A stretch of DNA of 64,000 nt, from NCBI RefSeq assembly GCF_028736035.1, contig NZ_CP117866.1, positions 1,674,001 to 1,738,000 of the forward strand, given 5' to 3'. Source of the stretch: Streptomyces sp. T12. Lineage in GTDB: Bacteria > Actinomycetota > Actinomycetes > Streptomycetales > Streptomycetaceae. Each line of letters starts with the position of its first letter. Position 1 is the first letter of the stretch. This document shows, piece after piece, positions 1 to 10,100 of the stretch. Position numbers and translations under genes: made by a program. Under the pieces are notes generated by a model that saw only the letters and a list, made by a program, of their open reading frames with translations, was not told where the DNA came from and searched no databases.

Positions 1-120
1 CGGTCGAGAGTCGTGTCATGCCTCCTGCATCTATCAGGAACGCGCTCCGCCGGGGAAGCGATCGGATGCAGTCCACCCGCAAGGCCGCCCTGCCGGTTTC
101 CGGTTGCCCGTGGCACACTT

Positions 121-135
121 CTGACGTTCCGTCAG
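121..135. promoter_or_regulatory. Palindromic operator upstream of the DUF35/thiolase pair
   Basis: The sequence CTGACGTTCCGTCAG is a 6-bp perfect inverted repeat around a 3-bp centre. It ends 20 bp before the ATG at 156, where a bound repressor would block the promoter or ribosome entry. A copy differing in one base (CTGACGTACCGTCAG on the minus strand) precedes the gene starting at 52513. The shape fits a TetR-family operator, but the cognate regulator is not identified here. Confidence 0.6.
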
Positions 136-155
136 ATCTATTGCCAGGAGGGGTT

Positions 156-602
156 ATGCCACGCACGCGCACGCCTGTGGTCGCCGGGTGGTTCGCCGGT
201 GACGGGGACGACTTCCGGCTCCTCGGCACCCGTTGCTCGAACTGCACCTCGGTCTTCTTCCCGCGCGAGGACGCCCACTGCCGCAACCCAGGCTGCCCGG
301 GCGGCGATCTGGAGGAGGTCCCGCTCTCGCGGCGCGGGCGCGTCTGGTCGTACACGGACAGCCGGTATCGACCTCCGTCACCCTATGTGACCGATCCGGA
401 ACTTCCATGGGAGCCGTACGCGTTGATCGCTGTGGAGCTGGAGTCCGAGCGCCTCGTGGTGCTGGGACAGGCGGTTCCCGGGGTCACCGTCGCCGATCTG
501 GCGGTGGGCATGGAGGTGGAGGCCGTTCCCGGCGTACTCCATGAGGACACGGAGACGATCTGGACGACCTGGCAGTGGCGGCCGAGGGGAGTGACGGCAT
601 GA
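156..602 (+). CDS. Zn-ribbon OB-fold (DUF35) protein
   Basis: A 148-residue protein with an N-terminal rubredoxin-like zinc ribbon (Cys27, Cys30, Cys42, Cys47) followed by an OB-fold, the usual DUF35 architecture and length. DUF35 proteins partner thiolase-like enzymes: in steroid side-chain degradation the DUF35 domain of ChsH2 is needed by the aldolase Ltp2. The ATG at 156 is chosen because an AGGAGG ribosome site lies 6 bp before it; the open frame continues upstream but without a comparable signal. The stop overlaps the next start (ATGA), so the two are translationally coupled. Substrate is unknown; an acyl-CoA or sterol intermediate is an inference from the family. Confidence 0.88.
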   Translation: MPRTRTPVVAGWFAGDGDDFRLLGTRCSNCTSVFFPREDAHCRNPGCPGGDLEEVPLSRRGRVWSYTDSRYRPPSPYVTDPELPWEPYALIAVELESERLVVLGQAVPGVTVADLAVGMEVEAVPGVLHEDTETIWTTWQWRPRGVTA

Positions 603-1789
603 CGGAGGAGGTGGCAGTGCTCGGCGTGGGAATGCATCCCTGGGGCAAGTGGGGGCGCAGCTTCGTCGAGTACGGGACGGCGGCGGCCCGCGCGGCGCTC
701 GCGGATGCGGGACTGGAGTGGCGGGACATCGGGTCGATCGTCGGTGCGGACACCGTGCGGGGCGGCTACCCGGGATATGTGGCCGGGGCCACGTTCGCCA
801 AGGCGCTCGGCTGGCAGGGCGCCCGGGTCACGAGCGTGTACGCGGCGTGCGCGTCCGGGGCACAGGCCGTCAACACCGCTCGGGCACAGATACTTTCGGG
901 GCTCGCGGACGTGGTGCTCGTGGTGGGCGCAGATGCGGCTCCCAAGGGCTTCTTCCGGCCGGCGGGCGGCGACCGCCCCGACGATCCGGACTGGCTGCGC
1001 TTCCGCGTTCTCGGTGCGACCAATCCGGCGTACTTCGGGCTGTACGCGCGCCGCCGGATGGCCGTGCACGGCGACACACCCGAGGACTTCGCGCAGGTCA
1101 AGGTGAAGAACTCCGCCCTGGGCGCGCTCAATCCGTATGCGCGCTACCGCAAGCAGGTCACCGCCGAGGAGGTCGCCGCCTCCGCCGTGGTCGCCGATCC
1201 CCTGCGGCTGCTCGACATCTGCGCGACCTCGGACGGAGGGGCGGCGCTCGTGCTGGCCGGGATGGAGTACGCGCGTCGGCACGGAGCCCGGGACCCGGTA
1301 CGGATCCGCGCGGTGTCCACCGTGACGCCCCGCTACCCCAGCACGGTCCTGGATCTGCCCGACATGGCGACGGACTCCGCGGCAGCGGTACAACCGGCAG
1401 CGGAGACCTTCCGGGAGTCGATCGCGCACGCGGCCTACGAGGAAGCGTGCATCGGCCCCGAAGAACTCTCCTTCGCGGAGGTCTACGACCTGTCCACCGC
1501 CCTGGAGTTGCAGTGGTACGAGGATCTGAGGCTGTGCGGCGAGGGAGAGGCCGCGAAGCTGTTACGGGAAGGCGCGACGGCGCTGCGGGGGCGCATACCC
1601 GTGAACATGAGCGGCGGGTTGGCCTCTTTCGGGGAGGCGGTTCCGGCCCAGGCAATAGCCCAAGTCTGCGAACTCACCTGGCAGTTGAGGGGCGATGCCG
1701 GTGACCGGCAGGTCTCCGGGGCACGTGTGGGGATCGCGGCGAATCAAGGGCTGTTCGGGCACGGCTCGGCGGTGATAGCGGTGCGGTGA
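599..1789 (+). CDS. Thiolase-superfamily lipid-transfer protein (Ltp-like)
   Basis: A 396-residue thiolase-fold protein. The nucleophile-loop cysteine is Cys84 in YAACASGAQA, and the C-terminal end carries the NQGLFGHGSA motif typical of SCP2-thiolase/lipid-transfer proteins. Family members act as acetyl-CoA acetyltransferases or, together with DUF35 partners, as retro-aldolases on CoA thioesters of steroid side chains. The start overlaps the stop of the DUF35 gene by 4 bp and sits after a GAGGGGAG-like site, so the pair is likely made as a 1:1 complex. The palindrome at 121-135 probably controls both. No other catabolic gene is adjacent in the window, so the pathway is not determined. Confidence 0.87.
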   Translation: MTEEVAVLGVGMHPWGKWGRSFVEYGTAAARAALADAGLEWRDIGSIVGADTVRGGYPGYVAGATFAKALGWQGARVTSVYAACASGAQAVNTARAQILSGLADVVLVVGADAAPKGFFRPAGGDRPDDPDWLRFRVLGATNPAYFGLYARRRMAVHGDTPEDFAQVKVKNSALGALNPYARYRKQVTAEEVAASAVVADPLRLLDICATSDGGAALVLAGMEYARRHGARDPVRIRAVSTVTPRYPSTVLDLPDMATDSAAAVQPAAETFRESIAHAAYEEACIGPEELSFAEVYDLSTALELQWYEDLRLCGEGEAAKLLREGATALRGRIPVNMSGGLASFGEAVPAQAIAQVCELTWQLRGDAGDRQVSGARVGIAANQGLFGHGSAVIAVR

Positions 1790-1956
1790 TGCGCAGCGGT
1801 GCGACGGACACGAGCGTTCGGCTGTACGAGCCTGATGGCACCGTCGTACGGCCAAGGAAGCCGAGCCATGTCTACGCTGTGTGACCAACCCGGAATCCTG
1901 CGTGAACGTCTCATGAACTGGGCTCAGGCGCCTGCCGGCGGCGACATCATGCTCCC

Positions 1957-3609
1957 GTGCCCTCCTGGACGGATACTCTCCGCTTCGCTTTCCAGCCGGT
2001 GGTCAATCTGACGACCGGAGGAGTCGCAGGGCTGGAGATACTCGCCCGCCCGGAGACCGGCGACGTCCTGGCCGAGGCCCGCCGCGATCCCGAACTCGAC
2101 GGCCGGCTCGCCGTGTTGGCGTTCCGTACGGCGGCTCGCAAGGAGACCTTACTGCCGCTGCACGTCAACGTTTTCGCCGGAACCCTCGCCGACCTGGGCG
2201 GACTGACACCGCTGCACGACGCCGTGCGCGCGGCGGGGCGACTGCCGTGGGAGGTGACGATCGACGTCGGTCCGCCGTACACGCACGTGCCCCAGCACGC
2301 CTTCCTGGAGGCGATCGGCGCGCTGCGGGACCAGGGTTTCCGGATCAGCGCGGACGGCATCGGCGACGGGGACGTACCGCTGCGGTTGCTCACCGACATT
2401 GCGCCGGACCTGGTGAAACTCGACGCGTCCCTGCTGTCGCGGCCGGCGGCGGTACGGGCGATGCGGACGCTGTGCGAGCAGTTGGGAGCGCTCCTGTGCG
2501 TCGAGGGCGTGGAGACGGAGCTGCAGTGCGCGTCCGCACGGTCGGCCGGTGCACAGCTGGCTCAGGGGGAGCTGTTCGCTCCCCCGGCTCGGCTGCCGGC
2601 AGCGGAGGTATACGTTCCGCCGCGTTCGCCCGGGCTGACGGTGACGCCACGCTCGGGGCCGTCGGTGCGGGAGTTCGTGCGGCCGGCCGCACTCCTGCCC
2701 GCCACCGCGTCCGCAGGCCAGGTGCGGGCCCTGCTGACCGGATCGCCGGACGTGTCCGGAGTGCTGCTGGTGGACGCGAACGGGGTCCCGGTGCGGTCCG
2801 TGCACCGCTCCCGGTTCCTGCTGTCGATGTCGGGGCGGTACGGCCATGCCCTGTACGCCGACCGGCCGGCGGCCAAGCTCGGAGATCCGCCGCGCACCGT
2901 GGGCGTCGACGCCACCGCGTGGGAGGTGCTGGACGTGGTGGCGGTCGGCGACCGGGACCGTACGTCGGACGATGTGGCCGTGGTCGACAGGTACGGCCGG
3001 TGCGTGGGCGTCGTACGGCTCGCGGACCTCGTACGGGCGCTCGCCGAGACCCGGGTCGAGGAGGCCGCGGGGCTCAATCCGCTGACGCGTCTGCCCGGTT
3101 CGGACGCGATCACCGGTGAGGTGGACCGGCGCATCGCGGACGGGCGGACGTTCGCGCTGAGTTGGCTGGACGTGGACCACTTCAAGCAGGTCAACGACGG
3201 GGCCGGATTCGCGGCTGGCGACGAGCTGATCCGGTCGATCGGACGGGCGCTGCAGTATGCGGCGTCCGACAGCACCCGCGTGGGGCACATCGGCGGGGAC
3301 GACTTCCTGGTGCTCGCAGATCCGGAGGGGCTCAGTCCGTTGGCCGCCTCCGTGCTGGACGCACCCTGGTCCGCGGGCGGACGTCCCGTCACGCTGTCCC
3401 TGGCCACGGTCCTGTGCGAGCCCGGGAGTGTGGCGGACCATCGGCAGGCGGCCTCCTGTCTGGCGCCGCTGAAGAAGGCCGCGAAGTCACTGAGCGGGGC
3501 GAGCTGGGTGCTGGGCCGTCCGGGGCTGTCCGGGCACGAGATCCTCCGCGGCGTGGCGGCGGAGACGGCCCCGGCCGAGTGGGCGGTGGCGGACCCGAGC
3601 AGGGGGTGA
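1957..3609 (+). CDS. EAL (degenerate) plus GGDEF c-di-GMP protein
   Basis: A 550-residue protein with an N-terminal EAL domain (about 8-220), a middle region resembling a CBS-type sensor (about 230-350) and a C-terminal GGDEF domain (about 360-530), the reverse of the common GGDEF-EAL order. The EAL signature reads EIL at 27-29, the VNVF asparagine and VEGVET glutamate are present, but the DDFGTG metal-binding loop reads ADGIGDG, so phosphodiesterase activity is doubtful. The cyclase signature is GGDDF at 446-450, close to canonical; no RxxD inhibitory site is seen just before it. No membrane segment is visible. The GTG at 1957 is the first usable start, with a poor ribosome site, so the start is uncertain. 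Confidence 0.85.
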   Translation: MPSWTDTLRFAFQPVVNLTTGGVAGLEILARPETGDVLAEARRDPELDGRLAVLAFRTAARKETLLPLHVNVFAGTLADLGGLTPLHDAVRAAGRLPWEVTIDVGPPYTHVPQHAFLEAIGALRDQGFRISADGIGDGDVPLRLLTDIAPDLVKLDASLLSRPAAVRAMRTLCEQLGALLCVEGVETELQCASARSAGAQLAQGELFAPPARLPAAEVYVPPRSPGLTVTPRSGPSVREFVRPAALLPATASAGQVRALLTGSPDVSGVLLVDANGVPVRSVHRSRFLLSMSGRYGHALYADRPAAKLGDPPRTVGVDATAWEVLDVVAVGDRDRTSDDVAVVDRYGRCVGVVRLADLVRALAETRVEEAAGLNPLTRLPGSDAITGEVDRRIADGRTFALSWLDVDHFKQVNDGAGFAAGDELIRSIGRALQYAASDSTRVGHIGGDDFLVLADPEGLSPLAASVLDAPWSAGGRPVTLSLATVLCEPGSVADHRQAASCLAPLKKAAKSLSGASWVLGRPGLSGHEILRGVAAETAPAEWAVADPSRG

Positions 3610-3840
3610 GACGCTTTCCCCACGAGGTCGGCGGAGGCCTAAGGGCATCTGACGGCCTCAGCACCCCCATGGTCTTCGACCCCTGCCGGGTTCAGTAGGA
3701 ATTGGCCTGCCTGCCGGCCTCAGCAGGGTCTCGGCGTCCGTCCCACCTCCCAACGGGCGTGTCATGAGCCGCGTGGGCTACGGTCCGTGACTCGTCGGTG
3801 CGCCCCCAACCGTTGGCGTCGGCGACCTTGACGCCCCCTG

Positions 3841-3866
3841 GACACCGGTGAACACTTCCCGGTGTC
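3841..3866. repeat. Inverted repeat upstream of glpF
   Basis: GACACCGG at 3841-3848 and CCGGTGTC at 3859-3866 form a perfect 8-bp inverted repeat with a 10-bp spacer, 250 bp before the glpF start. It could be an operator for an unlinked glycerol regulator or a leader hairpin; the sequence alone does not decide. Confidence 0.4.
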
Positions 3867-4024
3867 GGTCGACATCGCCGTACATTCTCGGCGTATCCAC
3901 GCACTGCGCCGCGCGGTTCCGCCTGGACCATGGCTCCCTTCCCCCACGGGCGAGTCGGCTGCGACGGCACGCTCGTCACGGACGCCGGGCGGGGCGCGGG
4001 ACCTCCCTGCCTTCGGCTGAAGTC

Positions 4025-4056
4025 GCCGTGGGAAACGCACGCCGTGGGAAACGCAC
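4025..4056 (+). repeat. Tandem 16-bp direct repeat in the glpF leader
   Basis: GCCGTGGGAAACGCAC occurs twice back to back with no mismatch (4025-4040 and 4041-4056), ending 61 bp before the glpF ATG. It looks like a recent tandem duplication in the untranslated leader. Confidence 0.75.
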
Positions 4057-4117
4057 CCCGCAGCACCCCGCACGGAGAACCGGGGCCGATCGTCCCGGCC
4101 AGGGCCTAGGAGCCGCC

Positions 4118-4843
4118 ATGAGCAACGGAGACATATTTCTCGGTGAGGTCATCGGAACCGCGATCCTGATCCTCTTTGGGGCCGGAGTCGTCGCCGCCGT
4201 CGTACTCAACTACTCGAAGGCGAAGGACGCGGGGTGGGTCGTCATCGCGTTCGGCTGGGGATTCGGCGTGATGGCCGGCGCGTACACCGCCGCACCGCTG
4301 TCCGGCGGACAGCTCAACCCGGCCGTGACGATCGGTATCGCCATCGACACCGGGGAATGGGACAAGGTCCACATCTACATCGCAGGCCAGATGGTCGGCG
4401 CGATCCTCGGTGCGGTGCTGTGCTGGCTGGTCTACTTCGCGCAGTTCCAGGCCAACGCCGACGAGGACATCGCCCAGCCGACCCTCGGGATCTTCTCCAC
4501 CGCCCCCGCGATCCGCAATGTCGTGGCCAACCTCATCACCGAGATCATCGCGACGATCGCACTGGTGCTGCCGATCCTCGCCTTCGGTCTGACCAAGGGG
4601 CTCGGCGTGTCCGGCACCGCGATTCTGATCGTCTCGTTCCTGGTGGTCGGCATCGGTCTGTCGCTCGGTGGTCCCACCGGATACGCCATCAATCCGGCCC
4701 GTGACCTGGGCCCCCGCATCGTCCACGCCCTGCTCCCGATTCCCAACAAGGGTACGTCGGACTGGGGTTACGCGTGGATCCCGGTGGTGGGACCGCTGAT
4801 CGGCGGGGTGCTGTCCGGGCTCATCTTCAACGCAGCCTTCTGA
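4118..4843 (+). CDS. glpF: Glycerol uptake facilitator (MIP/aquaglyceroporin)
   Basis: A 241-residue major intrinsic protein with six predicted membrane helices and two half-helix NPA motifs (67-69 in LNPAVT, 192-194 in NPARD). The aspartate right after NPAR is typical of glycerol-conducting channels rather than pure aquaporins. It lets glycerol enter the cell for phosphorylation by the kinase encoded 22 bp downstream. The start has a TAGGAG site 7 bp upstream. In S. coelicolor the equivalent gylCAB operon also has a glycerol-3-phosphate dehydrogenase and the regulator GylR; neither is present here, so this is a two-gene version. Confidence 0.93.
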   Translation: MSNGDIFLGEVIGTAILILFGAGVVAAVVLNYSKAKDAGWVVIAFGWGFGVMAGAYTAAPLSGGQLNPAVTIGIAIDTGEWDKVHIYIAGQMVGAILGAVLCWLVYFAQFQANADEDIAQPTLGIFSTAPAIRNVVANLITEIIATIALVLPILAFGLTKGLGVSGTAILIVSFLVVGIGLSLGGPTGYAINPARDLGPRIVHALLPIPNKGTSDWGYAWIPVVGPLIGGVLSGLIFNAAF

Positions 4844-4865
4844 AGGAACCGACGAAGGGGACGTC

Positions 4866-6377
4866 ATGACGGACAAGTTCGTCGCCGCTATCGACCAGGG
4901 CACGACCTCCAGCCGCTGCATCATCTTCAACCAGGACGGCGCCATCGTGGCCGTCGACCAGCGCGAGCACCGCCAGATCTTCCCCAAGCCCGGCTGGGTG
5001 GAGCACGACGCCACGGAGATCTGGTCCAAGGTGCAGGCCGTGGTCGCCGGGGCGATCGCCAAGGCGGGGCTGCGCGCCGACCAGCTCAGCGCCCTGGGCA
5101 TCACCAACCAGCGCGAGACGACGGTCCTGTGGGACCGCGCGACGGGCAAGCCGGTGCACAACGCGATCGTGTGGCAGGACACGCGTACTGCGGCGCTGTG
5201 CAACCAACTCGGTGGTTCGGATGGGCAGGATCGTTTCCGCGAGCAGACCGGGCTACCGCTCGCCAGCTACTTCTCCGGCCCCAAAGCGGCCTGGCTGCTG
5301 GACAACGTGCCCGGCCTCAGGGCTCGCGCCGAGCATGGCGAGATCGCCTTCGGCACCATCGACTCCTGGCTGATCTGGAACCTCACCGGCGGCACGGACG
5401 GCGGGCACCACGTCACCGACGTGACGAACGCCGGGCGCACCATGCTGATGAACCTGGAGAGCCTGCAGTGGGACTCCTCGATCCTGTCCGCCATGAACGT
5501 GCCCGAGGCCGTCCTGCCGGAGATCAAGTCCTCCGCCGAGGTGTATGGAACCGCAGTCGGACAGCTGTCCGGCGTGCCCGTCGCGTCTGCGCTTGGCGAC
5601 CAGCAAGCGGCCGTGTTCGGGCAGGCCTGCTACGACGTGGGCACGGCGAAGAACACGTACGGCACGGGTAGCTTCCTGCTGCTCAACACGGGCAACCGGC
5701 CGGTGCCGTCGAAGAACGGGCTGCTGACGACCATGGGCTACAAGATCGGCAGCGAGGCGCCCGTGTACTGCCTGGAGGGGTCGATAGCGATAACGGGCGC
5801 GCTGGTCCAATGGTTCCGGGACCAGCTCGGCATCATCCGCACCGCCGACGAGATCGAGTCCCTGGCGGCAAGCGTCGAGGACAACGGAGGCGCGTACATC
5901 GTGCCCGCCTTCTCCGGCCTGTTCGCCCCGTATTGGCGCTCCGACGCGCGCGGTGTCATCACCGGACTGACGCGGTACGTCACCAAGGCGCACCTCGCGC
6001 GCGCGGTGCTGGAGGCGACGAGCTGGCAGACGCGCGAGGTCGTGGACGCCATGTACCAGGACTCCGGGGTGCAGATCACGACCCTGAAGGTCGACGGCGG
6101 CATGACGAAGAACAACCTGCTCATGCAACACCAGGCGGATGTGCTCGACGTGCCCGTGATCCGGCCCAAGGTCTCCGAGACGACGTGTCTGGGTGCCGCC
6201 TACGCGGCAGGACTGGCCACGGGCGTATGGAACGACCTGGACGAGCTCAAGGCGCACTGGGCGAAGGACGCCGAGTGGACGCCCTCCATGACTGCCGCCG
6301 TGCGTGACCGCGAGTACCACAACTGGCGCAAGGCGGTGGAGAAGAGCTTCGGCTGGCAGGAGGACGGCGACAACTGA
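4866..6377 (+). CDS. glpK: Glycerol kinase
   Basis: A full-length FGGY-family kinase of 503 residues, the usual GlpK size. The N-terminal phosphate-binding motif DQGTTSSR (10-17) and the conserved [10 protein letters not shown] and DGGMTKNN segments are intact. It phosphorylates glycerol to sn-glycerol-3-phosphate in the cytosol, trapping what GlpF admits. A GAAGGGG ribosome site precedes the ATG. It is convergent with cvnD, and a strong hairpin lies between the two stops. Confidence 0.95.
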   Translation: MTDKFVAAIDQGTTSSRCIIFNQDGAIVAVDQREHRQIFPKPGWVEHDATEIWSKVQAVVAGAIAKAGLRADQLSALGITNQRETTVLWDRATGKPVHNAIVWQDTRTAALCNQLGGSDGQDRFREQTGLPLASYFSGPKAAWLLDNVPGLRARAEHGEIAFGTIDSWLIWNLTGGTDGGHHVTDVTNAGRTMLMNLESLQWDSSILSAMNVPEAVLPEIKSSAEVYGTAVGQLSGVPVASALGDQQAAVFGQACYDVGTAKNTYGTGSFLLLNTGNRPVPSKNGLLTTMGYKIGSEAPVYCLEGSIAITGALVQWFRDQLGIIRTADEIESLAASVEDNGGAYIVPAFSGLFAPYWRSDARGVITGLTRYVTKAHLARAVLEATSWQTREVVDAMYQDSGVQITTLKVDGGMTKNNLLMQHQADVLDVPVIRPKVSETTCLGAAYAAGLATGVWNDLDELKAHWAKDAEWTPSMTAAVRDREYHNWRKAVEKSFGWQEDGDN

Positions 6378-6458
6378 GGGAGACGGCGAGAGGCGTGATC
6401 GGTGCACGCGTGCGTGCGCTCCGCTCGAGCCACGCTCGCGTGCCCATGAGCCGCGGCT

Positions 6459-6482
6459 CGTACCCCGGTCGGCGGGGGTACG
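6459..6482. terminator. Bidirectional hairpin between glpK and cvnD
   Basis: CGTACCCC (6459-6466) pairs with GGGGTACG (6475-6482) around an 8-nt loop. It lies between two convergent stops (6377 and 6505) and can serve either strand. There is no U tract, as is common in Streptomyces. Confidence 0.55.
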
Positions 6483-6504
6483 GGCCGCACCCCTGCGTCG
6501 GGCT

Positions 6505-7110
6505 TCAGGTGCTCACCGTCTGACGGCGGTCCGCCTGGTAGGCCATCGCGTGCTGGACGACGCCGATGAGGGTCTCCTTGACGGACTCCCGGTCACGGGC
6601 GTCGCACAGCAGCAGCGGTACGCCGTCGTCGAGGTCGAGGGCCTGCCGGATGTCCTCCTCCGGGTAACGCGCGGCTCCCTCGAAGCAGTTGACGCCGACG
6701 ACGAAAGGTATGGAACGCCGTTCGAAGTAGTCCACGGCCGCGAAGCAGTCCTCGAGGCGGCGCGTGTCGGCGAGGACGACGGCGCCGAGCGCGCCCTCCG
6801 AGAGCTCGTCCCACATGAACCAGAACCGCTCCTGGCCGGGCGTGCCGAAGAGGTACAGCACCAGGTCCTCGCGCAGCGTGATGCGGCCGAAGTCCATGGC
6901 GACGGTGGTGGTGCGCTTGCCCTCGACACCGCTCGTGTCGTCGACCGGGCGCCCGGCCTCGGTGAGCAGTTCCTCGGTGCGCAGCGGCCTGATCTCGCTG
7001 ACCGCGCCGACGAGGGTGGTCTTGCCCACGCCGAAGCCGCCGGCCACCAGGATCTTGAGCGTGACGGGTTCGACCGGAGGCTTCCCGCGCTCAGAACGCC
7101 CGAAGATCAT
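6505..7110 (-). CDS. cvnD: Conservon GTPase CvnD
   Basis: A 201-residue Ras/MglA-like small GTPase. The P-loop GGFGVGKT is at 24-31, the switch II-like [13 protein letters not shown] near 88-100, and VNCFEG probably acts as the nucleotide-specificity region. CvnD is the G-protein-like component of the membrane-associated CvnA-B-C-D heterocomplexes of Streptomyces, which affect development and antibiotic production. The ATG at 7110 is chosen because GGAGAA precedes it by 8 bp. This start lies inside the 3' end of the hydantoinase/oxoprolinase gene (20-bp overlap), so translation is coupled to that gene rather than to cvnC as in ordinary conservons. Confidence 0.92.
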   Translation of the reverse strand: MIFGRSERGKPPVEPVTLKILVAGGFGVGKTTLVGAVSEIRPLRTEELLTEAGRPVDDTSGVEGKRTTTVAMDFGRITLREDLVLYLFGTPGQERFWFMWDELSEGALGAVVLADTRRLEDCFAAVDYFERRSIPFVVGVNCFEGAARYPEEDIRQALDLDDGVPLLLCDARDRESVKETLIGVVQHAMAYQADRRQTVST

Positions 7111-10100
7111 CGATCTCTTCTCCTGCTTGATGGGGGTCGTGCGACGGTGGGCCGTAGCCTCCGCCGCCGGGGGTTTCGATGACGAGTACGTCGCCGGGGC
7201 CGACGTCGGCCGAGTCGCTTCCGGCGAGTGCAGTGGCCGTGCCGTCCGCACGTTCGACGCGGTTGGCTCCCAGCGCGCCGGGTTCGCCGCCCGCCATGCC
7301 GTACGGCGGGACCCTGCGGTGCTGGGACAGCGTGGAGACGGTCATGGGCTCGTGGAACCGGATACGGCGCACAGCGCCGTCCCCGCCGTGCCACTGCCCG
7401 GCGCCGCCGCTGCCGTGCCGTAGGGCGAACTCCTCGAGCTGTACGGGCAGTCGCCACTCCAGCACTTCGGGATCGGTGAGCCGTGAGTTGGTCATGTGGG
7501 TCTGGACGACGGGCGCGCCGGCGAACCCGTCGCCCGCGCCGGATCCTGAGGCCACGGTCTCGTAGTACTGGTGGCGTTCGTTGCCGAAGGTGACGTTGTT
7601 CATGGTGCCGGAGCCCTCGGCCTGGACGCCCAGTGCGGCGTAGAGGGCGCCGGTGATCGCCTGGGACGTCTCCACGTTGCCCGCGACCACCGCCGCCGGG
7701 GGTTCGGGAGCGAGCATGGAACCGGGCGGCACGATGATCTCGAGGGGGCGCAGGCAGCCGTCGTTGAGCGGGATGTCGTCGGCCACGAGGGTGCGAAAGA
7801 CGTACAGGACCGCCGCGTTGACGACCGAGAAGGGGGCGTTGAAGTTCGTGGCCAGCTGCGGGGAGGTGCCGGTGAAGTCGACCGTGGCGGAGCGGTTCTC
7901 ACGGTCCACGCGCACGCGTACACGGATGACGGCGCCGGAGTCGGTCTCGTAGGCGTATTCGCCGTCGTCCAGGGCGTCGATGACGCCGCGTACCGCTTCC
8001 TCCGCGTTGTCCTGGACGTGCTTCATGTACGCCTGGACGACGTCGAGGCCGAAGTGCTCGATCATGCGCGCGACTTCGTCGACGCCCTTCTGGTTGGCCG
8101 CGATCTGGGCGCGCAGATCGGCGAGGTTGGTCTTCGGGTTGCGGGAGGGGTAGGGCGCCTCGGTGAGCAGGCGGCGGGTCTCCTCCTCGCGGAAGCGGCC
8201 GTTGTCGGCGAGTAGCCAGTTGTCGAAGAGGATGCCCTCCTCCTCGATGGTGCGGCTGTTGGCGGGCATGGAGCCGGGGGCGATGCCGCCGATCTCGGCG
8301 TGGTGGCCGCGTGAGGCGACGTAGAAGAGGATCCGGTCACCCTCCGTGCTTGCGGTGTCGAAGACCGGGGTGATCACGGTGACGTCGGGCAGGTGGGTGC
8401 CACCGTGGTAAGGGTCGTTGACGGCGTAGGTGTCGCCGGGACGCATCCGGGAGCCGCGGCGCCGGATGACCTCCTTGACGCTGGTGCCCATCGAGCCCAG
8501 ATGGACGGGGATGTGCGGGGCGTTGGCCACCAGGTTTCCATCCGGGTCGAAGAGCGCGCAGGAGAAGTCCAGGCGTTCCTTGATGTTGACGGACTGGGCG
8601 GTGGACTCGAGGCGGGCGCCCATCTGTTCGGCGATGGACATGAAGAGGTTGTTGAAGACCTCGAGGAGAACCGGGTCGGCTTCTGTGTTGAGCTCGGAAC
8701 TCTGCGTAACCGCCGTGCGTTCCATGACCAGATGCCCGCCGTCGGTCGTCACGGCTTGCCAGCCGTCGTCGACGACGGTCGTCGCGCTGGCCTCGGTGAT
8801 GATCGCCGGGCCGGTGACGGTCTGGCCGGGAGGCAGGTCCTCGCGGCGGTGGAGGGGTGCGTCGCGCCAGGTGCCGCCCGTGTGAAGGCGGACGGACCGC
8901 GGGGTGGCCGGGCTGCCTTCAGGGGTGGCTTCGTAGGGAGCGAGAGCAGAGAGATCGGGGGGTTCGGTGAGGCCGGTGGCTTCGACGGAGAGGGCTTCGA
9001 CGACGATCGGGCGGTCGAGGGTGAAGGAGTACGTGGCGCGATGACGATCTTCGAAGGCGCGCCGCATGGTGTCGGGGTCGGTGAGTTCGACGGTAAGGGT
9101 GGTGTCGGTGCCGTCGTAGCGGAGTTGGGCGCGTCGAGTGACCTTGATGCGGTCCTCGGGGACGTCCTCGTCGAGGAGTTCGCTGCGGGCAGCGGATTCG
9201 AGGTCGTCCGCGGTCTTCAGGACGCCGGGCATGGAGGTGGCCTCCAGGGGTGCCTCGGCGGACTGTTCGCGCATGGCCGTGGTGTCGGCGAGGCCGATGC
9301 CGAGCGCGGAGAGGACACCGGCCATGGGGGGCACGAGAACGGTGCGGATACCGAGCGAGTCGGCGACCATGCACGCGTGCTGGCCACCCGCACCACCGAA
9401 GGTGGTGAGCGCGTAGCGGGTGACGTCGTGGCCCTTCTGGACGGAGATCCGTTTCACGGCGTTGGCGATGTTGGCGACCGCGATCTGCAGGTAGCCCTCG
9501 GCGACCTGCTCAGGGGTGCGGTCGTCGCCGGTCTGCTCACGGATGTCGCGCGCGAGGGCGGTGAAGCGCTCACGGACGAGGACGTCGTCAAGAGGCTGGT
9601 CGCCTTCAGGGCCGAACACCTGGGGAAAATGGCCGGGTTGGATGCGGCCGAGCATGACATTGGCGTCCGTGACCGCGAGCGGGCCGCCGCCCCGGTAGCA
9701 GGCGGGTCCCGGGTCCGCGCCCGCCGAGTCCGGCCCTACGCGATAGCGGGAGCCGTCGAAGTGGAGGACCGAGCCGCCGCCTGCCGCGACGGTGTGGATG
9801 TCCAGCATGGGGGCGCGCAGGCGGACGCCAGAGATCTGTGTGGTGAAGACCCGTTCGTACTCGCCGGCGAAGTGCGAGACATCGGTGGAGGTGCCGCCCA
9901 TGTCGAACCCGATGACGCGGTCGAAGCCGGCGAGCTGCGACATGCGTGCCATGCCGACGATGCCTCCGGCGGGGCCGGACAGGATGGCGTCCTTGCCGCG
10001 GAACTGCCCGGCTTCGGCGAGACCGCCGTTGGACTGCATGAACATCAGCCGTACGCCTGCGAGCTCGTCGGCGACGTGCTGGACGTAGCGGCGCAGCACG

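Larger units (their letters stand above)
3610..4117. other. Long leader region upstream of glpF
   Basis: About 500 bp without a convincing gene. It holds an inverted repeat at 3841-3866 and a perfect tandem duplication of 16 bp at 4025-4056. The glpF frame stays open upstream to 3848, but the extra translation is arginine-rich and not protein-like. No gylR-type IclR regulator gene is present on this side. Confidence 0.6.

Noticed and set aside
3848..4117. N-terminal extension of GlpF
   Set aside because: Arginine-rich, with no similarity to MIP proteins; the ATG at 4118 gives the normal N terminus and has a ribosome site.
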